Shown in pieces: positions 16,202 through 25,302 of a DNA stretch of 64,000 nt. The notes under the pieces are model-generated. The model saw only the letters and a program-made list of their open reading frames with translations, had not been told where the DNA came from and ran no database searches. The first letter of the stretch is position 1, and the number at the start of each line of letters is the position of its first letter. Origin of the DNA: JACPPO01 sp965262505. Lineage in GTDB: Bacteria > Acidobacteriota > Vicinamibacteria > Vicinamibacterales > UBA2999. The stretch is from assembly GCA_965262505.1 (NCBI GenBank), contig CBDHFM010000030.1:2046001-2110000 (forward strand), given 5' to 3'. Made by a program: the position numbers and the translations under genes.

Positions 16202-17830
16202 GTGTCTCCAGCCGGAAGCTCGCGCGTTCCGCCGCCTGTCAACGAACCGAACCTGACGTATCTGCCCGGCTCACCGGAGCGTGCCGAACTGAAGGCGCGA
16301 CTCTCGGCCATGGCGTCGGAGAGAATCGACATTCCGCTGATCGTCGGCGGCCGAGACATTCGGACCGGTCGTCTGGCGCAGGCGGTGATGCCCCACGATC
16401 ACCGCCACGTGCTTGCGGATTGGCATCACGCGGAACTCCAGCATGTCGAGCAGGCGATTGCCGCCGCCGCCAGTGCGCGGGAAGAGTGGGCGTCCGCATC
16501 ACTTGAAACTCGCATCGCCGTTTTTCTTCGCGCCGCGGAGTTGCTGACCACCACGTGGCGGGCCACGTTGAACGCGTCGACGATGCTCGGCCAGTCGAAG
16601 ACCGTGTTCCAGGCGGAGATCGACGCGGCTTCGGAACTGATCGACTTCTGGCGCTTCAATCCCCACTTCGCGCAGGAGTTGCACGCCGAGCAGCCGATCA
16701 CCACCGACGCGGCGAGGAATCAGCTGGACTACCGGCCCCTCGAGGGCTTCGTGTACGCCGTGACGCCTTTCAACTTCACGTCGATAGCCGGCAACCTGCC
16801 GACCGCTCCAGCGCTGATGGGCAACACGGTCATCTGGAAGCCGGCGTCGAGCTCGATCCTGAGCAGCTACTACATCATGCGTCTGCTCGAGGCGGCCGGG
16901 CTCCCGCCAGGCGTCATCAATTTCCTGCCGGGCGATCCTGTTCAGGTCTCCGCCGTCCTGCTCGCCTCGCCGGAGCTCGGCGGCGTCCACTTCACGGGCA
17001 GCACACCGGTGTTTCAGGGGATGTGGAAGAAGGTCGGTGACAACATCGGGCGCTACACGAGTTACCCGCGGCTGGTCGGCGAGACCGGCGGCAAGAATTT
17101 CATCATCGCGCACCCGTCAGCGGAGATCGACGAGCTTGCCGTAGCCGTTGCACGCGGGGGGTTCGAATACCAGGGGCAGAAGTGTTCCGCCGCGAGCCGC
17201 CTGTACGTGCCGCAGTCGCTCTGGGGCGCTCTCCGCGACCGCGTGGTGGCGATGATGTGCGAGATGAAGATGGGCGATGTCCGCGACTTCCGAAATTTCA
17301 TCGGCGCGGTGATCGACCGGAAGGCATTCACGAAGATCACCGGCTACGTGGAAGACGCGCGCCGCAGCGCGACGATCGTGCAAGGGGGCGGCTCGCGCGA
17401 CGATCGCGGGTATTTCATCGAGCCGACCCTCGTCGAAACGGCGGACCCGGGATATCGCCTCATGCGGGAAGAGATCTTTGGGCCGGTCGTCACGGCCTTT
17501 GTCTACCCTGACGGCGAATGGGAGGACACTCTGCGGACCGTCGGCCAAACCTCCCCGTACGCGTTGACCGGGGCTGTCTTCAGTCGCGACCGTGACGCTA
17601 TTCGCCAGGTCACCTCCGTGCTGCGGGACGCCGCCGGCAACTTCTATGTCAACGACAAACCCACCGGCGCCGTGGTCGGCCAGCAACCGTTCGGCGGCGG
17701 GCGGGGATCGGGCACCAACGACAAAGCCGGGTCGAAAATGAACCTGCTGCGCTGGGTCAGCGCGCGCACGATCAAGGAAACGCTGTCGCCGCCCCGAGAG
17801 TACAGATACGGCTACATGGACGAGGAGTAA
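16202..17830 (+). CDS. pruA: L-glutamate gamma-semialdehyde dehydrogenase (P5C dehydrogenase)
   Basis: The 542-residue protein from GTG 16202 belongs to the single-domain P5C dehydrogenases that oxidise glutamate semialdehyde to glutamate in proline and arginine breakdown. It has the N-terminal NEPNLTYLPGSPERAELK typical of the family, the aldehyde dehydrogenase Glu in RLVGETGGKNF, the nucleophile Cys in FEYQGQKCSAASRLY, and EEIFGPVVTAFVY and FGGGRGSGTNDKAGS near the end. An upstream in-frame ATG exists but would lie inside the MATE gene. No proline dehydrogenase gene is adjacent. It converges on the FKBP gene. Confidence 0.93.
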   Translation: MSPAGSSRVPPPVNEPNLTYLPGSPERAELKARLSAMASERIDIPLIVGGRDIRTGRLAQAVMPHDHRHVLADWHHAELQHVEQAIAAAASAREEWASASLETRIAVFLRAAELLTTTWRATLNASTMLGQSKTVFQAEIDAASELIDFWRFNPHFAQELHAEQPITTDAARNQLDYRPLEGFVYAVTPFNFTSIAGNLPTAPALMGNTVIWKPASSSILSSYYIMRLLEAAGLPPGVINFLPGDPVQVSAVLLASPELGGVHFTGSTPVFQGMWKKVGDNIGRYTSYPRLVGETGGKNFIIAHPSAEIDELAVAVARGGFEYQGQKCSAASRLYVPQSLWGALRDRVVAMMCEMKMGDVRDFRNFIGAVIDRKAFTKITGYVEDARRSATIVQGGGSRDDRGYFIEPTLVETADPGYRLMREEIFGPVVTAFVYPDGEWEDTLRTVGQTSPYALTGAVFSRDRDAIRQVTSVLRDAAGNFYVNDKPTGAVVGQQPFGGGRGSGTNDKAGSKMNLLRWVSARTIKETLSPPREYRYGYMDEE

Positions 17831-17854
17831 CGTGGCCGGCGGAGGCGGCCGGTG

Positions 17855-18667
17855 CTACTCGATCCGGATCAGGTCGATGTCGAACACGAGCATGCCGCTC
17901 GGCGCGCCAACTTCGCCTTTGTAGGCGAGATCCTGCGGAATCCAGAAGCGCGTCCTCTCGCCCTCCACCATGAGCTGCATGCCTTCGGTCCACCCCCCGA
18001 TCACGTTGCTGAGCGCCAGGGTCTCCGGCATGCCACGTGCGACCGAGCTGTCGAACATCTTTCCGTCCGTCGTCCAGCCGGTGTAGTGGACGGTGACCCG
18101 GCCCCAGGCCGCAGGCCGGCTCGTTCCGGCACCCGGGTTCAGCACCTTGTAGGCGAGCCCGGACGCCGTGCGCTTCGCGTCTTCCGGCGGCCCGGCGACG
18201 TCCGGCGGCGGCACGGCGGGGTTCCGGCGCGTGTCGAGCAACTCGATGTCGAAGACGATCGTGCCGATGGGGCGGCCCGCCTGACCGTTGTAGGCGAGCC
18301 TCTGGGGCAGCCAGCATCGTCGGGTCTCGCCGACGGTCATCAACTGCACGCACTCGCGCCATCCCACGAGCGACCGGTTCAACGGAAACATCGATGGCGC
18401 GCCGCGGCTCAGCGAACTGTCAACCGTCCCGCCGTCGGTCGTCCATCCCGTGTAGTGGACCGTGACGACGTCGTCCGGCGCCGGCGTTTCCGTGCTCGTG
18501 CCAGCCGTGATCGTTCGCGAGACGAGCCCCGAGGCGGTCTCGGTCGCGTCGGGCGGCGGCGCCGAGACGTCAGCCGGCGCGGCCTGGGTCACGCCGGGGA
18601 CAGGCGCCTGCGCCGTCAGCATCGCCGTTGCCATAACCGACACCGTCGCAAGAGTTTTTTGCATCAT
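17855..18667 (-). CDS. Exported protein with two FKBP-type prolyl isomerase domains
   Basis: After a signal peptide (about 20 residues) come two FKBP domains in tandem, roughly residues 45-150 and 165-270. Each has VTVHYTGWTTDG, a DSS triplet, a GW(R/T)E segment and a terminal VFDI(E/D)L strand. The first domain carries RCWLPQRLAYNGQAGRPIG and the second RFWIPQDLAYKGEVGAPSG. The protein probably assists folding in the periplasm. It is the last gene of a three-gene minus-strand run queF-smr-fkbp with gaps of 2 and 25 bp. Confidence 0.87.
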   Translation of the reverse strand: MMQKTLATVSVMATAMLTAQAPVPGVTQAAPADVSAPPPDATETASGLVSRTITAGTSTETPAPDDVVTVHYTGWTTDGGTVDSSLSRGAPSMFPLNRSLVGWRECVQLMTVGETRRCWLPQRLAYNGQAGRPIGTIVFDIELLDTRRNPAVPPPDVAGPPEDAKRTASGLAYKVLNPGAGTSRPAAWGRVTVHYTGWTTDGKMFDSSVARGMPETLALSNVIGGWTEGMQLMVEGERTRFWIPQDLAYKGEVGAPSGMLVFDIDLIRIE

Positions 18668-18669
18668 GA

Positions 18670-18954
18670 CTATTCTCTATCGTTCCCCGCCCGTACAGCT
18701 GGATAGAGGCGCGCGACGGTGGCGCCCAGGTGGGACTCGGCGGCATCCCAGAACTGCTCCACCATTGGGTGGCGCTCCAGCGTCTGCTGGACCATGCCGC
18801 GCTGGACGCCCTTGCCGCGTCCGTGAATGAGGCGTATCTCGCGAAGCCCCGCCTCGTGAGCGGCGTTGACATACTCCTCGACGACCGATTTGATGTCGCG
18901 AGGCGCGAAGGCGTGGAGATCGAGGGCGCCTTCGATCGGAACCCGGTAGGTCAT
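18670..18954 (-). CDS. Smr domain protein
   Basis: The 94-residue protein consists almost only of a Smr (small MutS-related) domain: the LDLHAF start, then a helix, IRLIHGRGKGVQRGMV with the GRG loop, and ESHLGATVARL at the end. Free-standing Smr domains can nick DNA or cleave RNA, but activity here is not shown. The start is placed at ATG 18954 because the frame upstream offers only a TTG. It lies 2 bp from the FKBP gene and 25 bp from queF. Confidence 0.85.
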   Translation of the reverse strand: MTYRVPIEGALDLHAFAPRDIKSVVEEYVNAAHEAGLREIRLIHGRGKGVQRGMVQQTLERHPMVEQFWDAAESHLGATVARLYPAVRAGNDRE

Positions 18955-18979
18955 GTCAAAGCCCAACGCCCAGCCTGCG

Positions 18980-19333
18980 TTACCGACGGGCCTCGTACGA
19001 GGCCGTCACGACTGCCTTGATTCCCCCCCGGACGGAGAAATCGCCCACCACCGTCATACGGCGGGGCTGGCACGCGGCGACGAGGTCGTCGAGGATCTGG
19101 TTGGTCACCGCCTCGTAGAAAATACCGCGGTTCCTGAACTCGATCATGTAGTACTTCAAGGACTTCAGCTCGATGCAGCGGTCGTCAGGCACGTAGATAA
19201 CACAAATCTCGCCGAAGTCCGGGAGCCCTGTCTTGGGGCACACGGAGGTGAACTCCGGGCAGTTGATTACGATTTCGAAGTCACGTTCTGGTCGTGGATT
19301 CGGAAACGTCTCGATCGCCGTCGCGCTTGCCAT
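18980..19333 (-). CDS. queF: NADPH-dependent 7-cyano-7-deazaguanine reductase
   Basis: The 117-residue protein is a short-form QueF, which reduces preQ0 to preQ1 in queuosine tRNA modification. The catalytic Cys32 lies in FTSVCPKTGLPDFG, and the NADPH-binding stretch is CIELKSLKYYMIEFRNRG with its conserved Glu. The C-terminal VRGGIKAVV strand is also typical. Length matches the short, GTP cyclohydrolase I-like subfamily. No other queuosine gene is in the window. Confidence 0.93.
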   Translation of the reverse strand: MASATAIETFPNPRPERDFEIVINCPEFTSVCPKTGLPDFGEICVIYVPDDRCIELKSLKYYMIEFRNRGIFYEAVTNQILDDLVAACQPRRMTVVGDFSVRGGIKAVVTASYEARR

Positions 19334-19509
19334 GAGGCGGAAATTCTAGCACTTCGGCCGGGAGTCACCGTGCCGCTTACGGTGTTTCGTTGACACTCAC
19401 CACACCGCGGGATAGCATTACGCGATTTTGCCGCGAGTTTCCGCCGCAGCGTGAGCGCGCACGACTGCGACACGGCCGAGAGTTGGCGCGCATGAGTAAG
19501 GGGGACGTG

Positions 19510-19809
19510 ATGGCCGACGCCCGAAGAATGGGCAAGTCCGAGCTCTTTTCGCACTTCGCCGAACGCTTCGACATGAAACGAACGCAGGCGCGTGACTTCT
19601 TTGACGAGCTGACGACGTTGTCGGAGAAAGAGCTCAAGCGCGCTGGCGAATTCGTGCTTCCAGGCATGGTGAAGCTGGTCGTGCAGAAGCGCAAGGAACG
19701 GATGGGTCGCAACCCGGCGACGGGCGCGGCGATCAAGATTCCGGCCAAGACGGTCGTCAAGGCGCGTATCGCCAAGCAGCTGAAAGACGCGGTTCTGCCC
19801 AAGAAGTAG
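19510..19809 (+). CDS. HU/IHF family DNA-binding protein
   Basis: The 99-residue protein has the HU fold: the N-terminal helices GKSELFSHFAERFDMKRTQA and FFDELTTLSEKELKRAGEF, then strand VLPGMVKLVVQKRKER and the DNA-binding arm with RNPATGAAIKIPAKTVVKAR. ATG 19510 has GGGGGA at the right distance and gives the normal family length. An upstream ATG at 19492 is possible but has a weaker site. HU proteins bend and compact DNA. It is followed by a family C palindrome. Confidence 0.9.
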   Translation: MADARRMGKSELFSHFAERFDMKRTQARDFFDELTTLSEKELKRAGEFVLPGMVKLVVQKRKERMGRNPATGAAIKIPAKTVVKARIAKQLKDAVLPKK

Positions 19810-19910
19810 TTGGCGCGGCCGGCCAGCCGCAGCGCGTCCTCTCGCCCCGGCGCTCCGATGCGCCGGGTTCGTCGTGTACGGCGGCCGAGCGCGAGCTCGG
19901 GTCGACGGAT

Positions 19911-20076
19911 CTAGTGGCCTGCCCTCGTCATGTCTAAAGTGCCTTTCGGGCGGGGCATCCCGGCTGCCGGCGTTGTTCCTCCCTCGCATATGGCCAACAT
20001 GCTCGGTCGTCGCGCCTGGTCAGCCGGGCGCCGCGCACCGAAATCCAATTCACACATGACGCGGACAGGCCACTAG
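19911..20076. repeat. Family C palindromic repeat (MITE-like), copy 1
   Basis: The element is 158 bp (19915-20072) between two CTAG tetramers. The ends are inverted: TGGCCTGCCCTCGTCATGT at the left, and TGGCCTGTCCGCGTCATGT at the right read inward. The centre contains CGGGGCATCCCGGCTGCCGG and GCATATGGCCAACATGCTCGG, closely matched in copy 2. The right CTAG supplies the TAG stop of the sigma54 regulator remnant. The rest of the gap from 19810 holds no gene. Confidence 0.75.
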
Positions 20077-21450
20077 CTGCCGCGGATCTTGCGGGCCAGC
20101 TCCCGGATCTCGAGGCGGTCCATCTTGAATTTCATGGTGCTGAGCGGGATGCCGAGCGTCCTCGCGGTCGCCGTGACGTTCCAGCCGTCTTTTTCGAGCG
20201 CACGAATGATGAAGTTTCGTTCGAAAGTCGAGACCGCGCGGTCGAGCAGGTGTTCCGGCGCGTCGAGCTGGGCGACGTGAAACTCGTACGGGAGATCTTC
20301 GTCGGTATAATCCACGCCTTGCCGGAGATGGCCACGAGGCGCTCAATCAGGTTTTCCAGTTCCCGGATGTTTCCCGGCCACCAGTAGGAGCCTAGAATTC
20401 CAAGCGTCGAGTCCGCGATTCCCTCGATATTCTTCTTGAACTTGACGTTGTAGCGGCGCAAGAAGAAGCGGGCCAGCTCCGGCAGGTCTTCGATCCGGTT
20501 ACGCAGCGCCGGCATCTTCAGCGGGATGACGTTCAGGCGGTAGAACAGGCCCTCCCGGAACGTGCCGTCCTTGACCGCCTTCTCGATGTCGATATTCGTG
20601 GCGGCGATCAGGCGGAAGTCGGTCTTGATCGGGTGCGTTCCACCCACCCGCTCGATCTCGCCTTCCTGAATGGCGCGCAGAAGCTTGGCCTGCAGCTCGT
20701 ATCGCAAGTCGCCGACCTCGTCCAGAAACAACGTCCCGCCGGTCGCGAGCTCGAACTTGCCGAGTTGCTGACGGATGGCGCCAGTGAACGCCCCTTTCTC
20801 GTGACCGAACAACGCGCTCTCGACCAGGTCACTCGGTATCGCGGCAAGGTTGACGGCCACGAAAGGCGCTTCCACGGTGCCAGACTCGCGGTGAATCAGC
20901 CGTGCAAGCAGTTCCTTCCCTGTGCCACTTTCGCCGAGGATCAATACCGTGGCCGAGAGTTTCGCAACCTTCTGCACCAGCTCGATGATCTCGCGCGTGC
21001 CCCGGCTCGGTCCCACGACGAACTCGCTGTCGACCTGCTCGGCAACCTCCGCGCGCAGCCGCATCACGTGCCGGCTGAGGTCCTGGCGCTCGCTTGCGTG
21101 GGCCACGAGAGTACCAACGCTTTCGATGTCGACGTCCTTCGAGATGTAGTGATAGGCGCCGCAGCGCATCGCCTCGATGGCCGCGTCGAGATCCTTGATC
21201 GCCGAGATGACGATCACCTCGATGTAGGGATAGTTTTCCTTGGTGATCTTGAGGACTTCGAACCCCCTGATGCCTGGCAAACGAACGTCGAGCAGCATCA
21301 ACTCGACGTTCTCCTTCTCCATCAGCTGCAGCGCCACTTCACCGGTCGCGGCGCGCAGCACATGGTAATCGCGCTTGAGGGCGGCCGCCATCGTCTCGCG
21401 CATGACCTCATCGCCGTCGACGATGAGGACGGTTTTTTTCGTTCAGACAT
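20073..21450 (-). pseudogene. NtrC-family sigma54-dependent response regulator, two frameshifts
   Basis: Domains in order: a receiver (phospho-Asp in LMLLDVRLPG; the usual acidic pair reads VDGDE), an AAA+ domain with Walker A GESGTGKE, the sigma54-contacting EKGAFTGA loop, Walker B GGTLFLDEVG and the YWWPGNIREL sensor, then a Fis-type helix-turn-helix (WNVTATARTLGIPLSTMKF). Two frame breaks interrupt it. One is in an A7 run at 21433-21439, just after MSERKK; one extra A would restore it. The other is near 20305-20320, between the AAA+ domain and VDYTDEDLPYEF. The breaks could be real decay or sequence errors. The stop lies in a family C repeat. Confidence 0.8.
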
Positions 21451-21532
21451 GGGGGCCGCGAGTATAGCGCGCTCCTTGACACTTCTGGATTGCACTGGAT
21501 AAGGTACCCAGCGGAGGAAAGGATTCGCCGTT

Positions 21533-21781
21533 ATGACCCTTCTTTGGCTCATCGCGGGCGCATCGCTGGTGGTTGCGCTCGTGGCCTGGGGTCAGGCGCG
21601 TCGGACCGCGAGGCGGCTCGCACAGCTGTCTGAAATGTACTGGGAGCTGAAGTATCAGCAGAGCGAGCTTCGTGTGCGGATGCAACGTTTGAGCGGCGAG
21701 GCGCCGCCTCCGCCTCTTGAGACTTCCGCCCCGGAGCAGCCGGCCGATGGCTTCGTGCCGCTCAACTCGTTGAAGCGCTGA
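21533..21781 (+). CDS. Small single-pass membrane protein
   Basis: The 82-residue protein has one N-terminal transmembrane helix (MTLLWLIAGASLVVALVAWG), then a charged coiled-coil-like stretch (ARRTARRLAQLSEMYWELKY) and a proline-rich tail. It is not recognised as a named family. GAGGAAAGG lies upstream of the ATG. It sits 8 bp before lpdA and is probably its operon leader. It is divergent from the sigma54 regulator remnant. Confidence 0.6.
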   Translation: MTLLWLIAGASLVVALVAWGQARRTARRLAQLSEMYWELKYQQSELRVRMQRLSGEAPPPPLETSAPEQPADGFVPLNSLKR

Positions 21782-21789
21782 AGGCCCTA

Positions 21790-23205
21790 GTGCCGAGTCC
21801 ATATGATGTCGTCGTCATCGGTGCGGGTACCGGTGGCTATGTGGCGGCGATTCGCGCATCTCAGCTCGGGATGAAGGTGGCCGTCGTCGAGAAGCAACAG
21901 CCACTCGGCGGAACCTGCGTGCTCTGGGGATGTATACCAACCAAGGCGCTGCTCGAGCACGCGCACGCCTTTCAGATTATTCAGAACGCGAACGACTGGG
22001 GCGTCGCCTTGCCCTACGGCTCCCCGGCGATCGACATGCGCCTCGTGCATGCGCGCAAGGACAAGGTCGTCAGCGGCCTGACGAAGGGCATCGAGTTTCT
22101 CTTCAAGAAGCACAAGATTGACCGGGTCAGAGGCACGGCGCGTCTCGCCGGAAAGGGCCGTATCGATGTGTTCGAGGGCGAGAAGCAGGCGCTCGATGCG
22201 AGAGACATCGTCGTCGCCACAGGATCGTCGCCGCGCAGCATTCCTGGCGTCGAGATCGATCACGGGCGGATTATCACGAGCGACGACGCGATACACCTCG
22301 CTGAAGTGCCCAAGTCGCTGATGATTCTCGGAGGTGGAGCGGTTGGCGTCGAGTTCGCGTCGATCTACCGTCGATTCGGGAGTGAGGTCACGATCGTGGA
22401 GCTGCTGCCGCGCCTGGTGCCGGTCGAAGACGAAGCGATTTCGGCGCAGCTCGAGAAGTCGTTCAAGAAACAGGGCATCCGATCGCTGACGGGCTCGAAG
22501 GTGATGAAAGCCGCGGCGGACGCGACGGGCGTGAACATCGAGGTGCAAGGGCCAGGCGGCAAGAACCAGAACCTCACGGCAGAGATTCTTCTCGTCGCGA
22601 CGGGCCGCGGCCCGGTCACGAGCGGGCTCGGAGCCGAGGCGCTTGGCATACGGATGGACAGGGGCTACATCCAGGTCGATTCGATGTATCGCACGTCGGT
22701 GCCGAACGTCGCCGCAATCGGTGACGTGATCGCACTCGAGGGGCGCGTGCACCCTCAACTGGCCCACGTGTCCTCAGCTGAAGGCACCCTCGTGGCCGAG
22801 CGCCTTGCTGGACAGGAGATCCAGCCCCTGAATTACGATCACGTACCGAGCTGTGCCTATTGCGACCCCGAAGTTGGGAGTGTGGGCCTGACCGAAGCCG
22901 AGGCAAAGAGTCAGGGTTACGACGTGCGGGTCGGGTCCTTCCCGTTCGGGGTCCTCGGCCGCGCGAAGATGGCGGGTGAGACCGAGGGCTTCGTCAAGAT
23001 TGTCGCCGACACGCGCTACGATGAAGTGCTGGGCGTCCACATCATTGGCCCACGATCAACCGAGCTGGTTGCGGAAGCCGTCCTGGCGCTGCGGCTCGAG
23101 TGCACGGTGGAGGAGCTGATGAGGACGATCCACGCACACCCGACGTTCTCGGAGGCTCTTGGCGAGGCCGCCCATGCCGCCCACGGCGCAGCCATACACT
23201 TGTAA
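21790..23205 (+). CDS. lpdA: Dihydrolipoyl dehydrogenase (E3)
   Basis: The 471-residue flavoprotein re-oxidises the lipoyl arm of 2-oxoacid dehydrogenase complexes with NAD+. It has the FAD motif VIGAGTGGYVAA, the redox disulphide GGTCVLWGC (Cys43 and Cys48), the NAD motif LGGGAVGVEFASIYRRFG, VAAIGDV for the second FAD contact, and the C-terminal dimer motif HAHPTFSEAL with the active-site His-Glu pair. The start is GTG 21790, with GAAGG before it. The E2 gene follows after 9 bp, and lipB follows that. Confidence 0.95.
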   Translation: MPSPYDVVVIGAGTGGYVAAIRASQLGMKVAVVEKQQPLGGTCVLWGCIPTKALLEHAHAFQIIQNANDWGVALPYGSPAIDMRLVHARKDKVVSGLTKGIEFLFKKHKIDRVRGTARLAGKGRIDVFEGEKQALDARDIVVATGSSPRSIPGVEIDHGRIITSDDAIHLAEVPKSLMILGGGAVGVEFASIYRRFGSEVTIVELLPRLVPVEDEAISAQLEKSFKKQGIRSLTGSKVMKAAADATGVNIEVQGPGGKNQNLTAEILLVATGRGPVTSGLGAEALGIRMDRGYIQVDSMYRTSVPNVAAIGDVIALEGRVHPQLAHVSSAEGTLVAERLAGQEIQPLNYDHVPSCAYCDPEVGSVGLTEAEAKSQGYDVRVGSFPFGVLGRAKMAGETEGFVKIVADTRYDEVLGVHIIGPRSTELVAEAVLALRLECTVEELMRTIHAHPTFSEALGEAAHAAHGAAIHL

Positions 23206-23214
23206 GAACTGAGA

Positions 23215-24450
23215 ATGCCCACTCCCATCGTCATGCCCCAGATGGGCGAATCGATCGCGGAAGGCACGATCGTCCGCTGGATCAAGAAGGTCGGCGACCA
23301 GGTTGACCGCGACGAGCCGTTGTTCGAAATCACGACTGACAAGGTGGACGCCGAGATTCCGTCACCATCGGCGGGGATCCTGACCGAGATCCTCGCCAAG
23401 GAAGGCGACACCGTCTCGGTACACAGCGTCGTCGGCACGATCCAGCTGGCGGGCGAGGAGCCGGGCCAGGAGGTCCGAAGAGTCCCGACTCAACCGTCTG
23501 CCCCGACGCCGGACCCCCAGACGCCCGCGACCCCCCGCGTTGCCCACGTGGCGTCACGCGAGGCCACACGCGACGATCCTCGACGCTGGAAGTCGTCGCC
23601 GCTCGTCCGTCGAATCGCGCGAGAAAAGAATGTTGACGTCGCCCAGATCAGCGGCTCCGGCCTCGGTGGTCGCGTCACGAAGCAGGACATTCTCGGGTAT
23701 CTCGCGGCTGGGACTGGGGATCGGGGGAACGGAGACCCGCAGCCCCCTCGCGAAAGCCACGCTCGCGTCGAGACCCGGCCACTCTCGGCGATGCGAAAGA
23801 AGATCGCGGAGCACATGGTCCTCAGCTGGCGCACGTCGGCGCACGTGCACACGGTATTTCACGTCAATTTTTCTGACGTGGAACGGATCAGACGCGCGAA
23901 GAAGGACGAGTACGAACGACTCGGCGTGAAGCTCTCGTACATGGGGTTCATTGCCAGGGCCGTGATCGATGCGCTTCGGCGGCATCCGATCGTGAATGCG
24001 TCGCTGGACGGCGACAGCATCGTCTACAAGAAAGACGTGAATCTCGGGATCGCCGTGGCGCTCGAAAGCGGCCTGATCGTACCGGTGATCGAGAACGCGG
24101 ACGAGAAGAATCTCCTGGGCCTGAGCCGCGCCATCGCGGACGTCGCCGAGCGCGCGCGGGCGAAGCAACTGAAGCCGGAGGAAGTCCACGGCGGCACGTT
24201 CACCATCACGAATCCTGGCCAGATCGGCGCGCAGTTTGGTATGCCGATCATCAACCAGCCGCAGGTGGCCATCCTGGGCGTCGGCACCATCGAGAAGAGA
24301 CCTGTGGTTGTCGACGACGGCCTTGCAATTCGGACGATGGCGTACCTGACGCTTGGCTACGATCACCGACTGATTGATGGGGCCGTCGCGGATCAGTTCA
24401 TGGCAGACGTGAAGAAGCACCTCGAGCACTTCGACCCGAACCAGGTCTAG
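23215..24450 (+). CDS. Dihydrolipoamide acyltransferase (E2) of a 2-oxoacid dehydrogenase
   Basis: The 411-residue protein has one lipoyl domain (about 1-78, lipoyl Lys43 in ITTDKVDAE), a linker rich in Pro and Thr, a peripheral-subunit-binding domain (SSPLVRRIAREKNVDVAQIS, about 123-160) and a C-terminal catalytic domain (about 185-411) with the active-site DHRLIDGAV. Substrate (acetyl, succinyl or branched-chain acyl) cannot be decided from this sequence, and no E1 gene is in the window. It sits between lpdA and lipB, which respectively re-oxidises and helps install its lipoyl group. Its TAG stop abuts a family C palindrome. Confidence 0.92.
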   Translation: MPTPIVMPQMGESIAEGTIVRWIKKVGDQVDRDEPLFEITTDKVDAEIPSPSAGILTEILAKEGDTVSVHSVVGTIQLAGEEPGQEVRRVPTQPSAPTPDPQTPATPRVAHVASREATRDDPRRWKSSPLVRRIAREKNVDVAQISGSGLGGRVTKQDILGYLAAGTGDRGNGDPQPPRESHARVETRPLSAMRKKIAEHMVLSWRTSAHVHTVFHVNFSDVERIRRAKKDEYERLGVKLSYMGFIARAVIDALRRHPIVNASLDGDSIVYKKDVNLGIAVALESGLIVPVIENADEKNLLGLSRAIADVAERARAKQLKPEEVHGGTFTITNPGQIGAQFGMPIINQPQVAILGVGTIEKRPVVVDDGLAIRTMAYLTLGYDHRLIDGAVADQFMADVKKHLEHFDPNQV

Positions 24451-24616
24451 CTAGTCCCCTGGCCACGTGATTCGTCACATAATTCCCGGGCGAGGCATCC
24501 CGGCGGGCGGCGTTGCTCCTCCCTTAAATATGGCCAATATTCTCGGTCGTCGCGTCTTGCCATCCGGGCGCCGCGCTCCGGGACTTAGGCAACGAATTAC
24601 GTAGCCAGAGGACTAA
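24451..24616. repeat. Family C palindromic repeat (MITE-like), copy 2
   Basis: The element is 158 bp (24455-24612), the same length as copy 1, with CTAG at the left and CTAA at the right. Inverted ends are TCCCCTGGCCACGTGATTCGT and, read inward from the right, TCCTCTGGCTACGTAATTCGT. The centre (CGAGGCATCCCGGCGGGCGG, AATATGGCCAATATTCTCGG) matches copy 1. It fills the entire gap between the E2 stop and the lipB ATG, whose A is the last base of CTAA. Confidence 0.75.
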
Positions 24617-25302
24617 TGCGCACGCTCGAGATCCGGCGGTTGGGTGTCGTTCGGTATCAGGACGGTCTCGTACTGCAGCGGGCGCTTGTTGAAGCCCACC
24701 GGGCCGGCCGCGTCCCAGACCTCCTCCTGCTGCTTCAGCACCCTCCAGTGATCACACTGGGTGCCAAGGGCGACGGCGGTCGATCGAATATCGTGGCCGA
24801 CGCGTCACGGCTGGCCGGGCTCGGTGTCGAGGTCTCGGAAACCGGACGCGGCGGCGACGTGACGTATCACGGCCCCGGGCAGATGGTCGGCTATCCCATC
24901 ATCGACTTGCGTCCCGATCGCTGCGACGTGCACCGCTACGTCCGTGACCTCGAAGAGGTGATGATCCGGGTCTGCGCCGACTACCGAGTAGCGGCGCGAC
25001 GGCTCGACGGGCTGACTGGAGCCTGGATCGGGGAAGACAAGATCGGGGCGATCGGCGTTCGGATCTCGCGCTGGATCACGAGCCATGGTTTCGCATTCAA
25101 CGTGAGTACGAACATGGACCATTTCGATCTGATCGTTCCGTGCGGCATATCGAACCGTGGGGTAACGTCGCTCCAACGCGTCGCCGGGCGAGACATCTCA
25201 ATCGGCGAGGTCGAGAACGCGGCGGTCCGGCACTTCTGTGACGTGTTCGAACGCGAAACAAGCCAGACGGCCCTGTACGACCGGTTAGAGGCGATTTCAT
25301 GA
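24616..25302 (+). CDS. lipB: Octanoyltransferase (lipoate biosynthesis)
   Basis: The 228-residue protein transfers octanoyl from acyl carrier protein to lipoyl domains. Family motifs are LLLLQHPPVITLG, ETGRGGDVTYHGPGQMVGYP, the catalytic Lys in EDKIGAIGVR and the acyl-binding Cys in DLIVPCGISNRGVTSL. The ATG directly follows a family C palindrome, so no native ribosome site remains before it. The last codons and TGA come from family B palindrome copy 2, making the C-terminus (LEAIS) repeat-derived. LipA is not in the window. Confidence 0.93.
   Translation: MRTLEIRRLGVVRYQDGLVLQRALVEAHRAGRVPDLLLLLQHPPVITLGAKGDGGRSNIVADASRLAGLGVEVSETGRGGDVTYHGPGQMVGYPIIDLRPDRCDVHRYVRDLEEVMIRVCADYRVAARRLDGLTGAWIGEDKIGAIGVRISRWITSHGFAFNVSTNMDHFDLIVPCGISNRGVTSLQRVAGRDISIGEVENAAVRHFCDVFERETSQTALYDRLEAIS

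Noticed and set aside
17158..17190. GGTTCGAATACC as a tRNA T-loop.
   Set aside because: It lies inside pruA and codes for the active-site region; no cloverleaf can be drawn around it.
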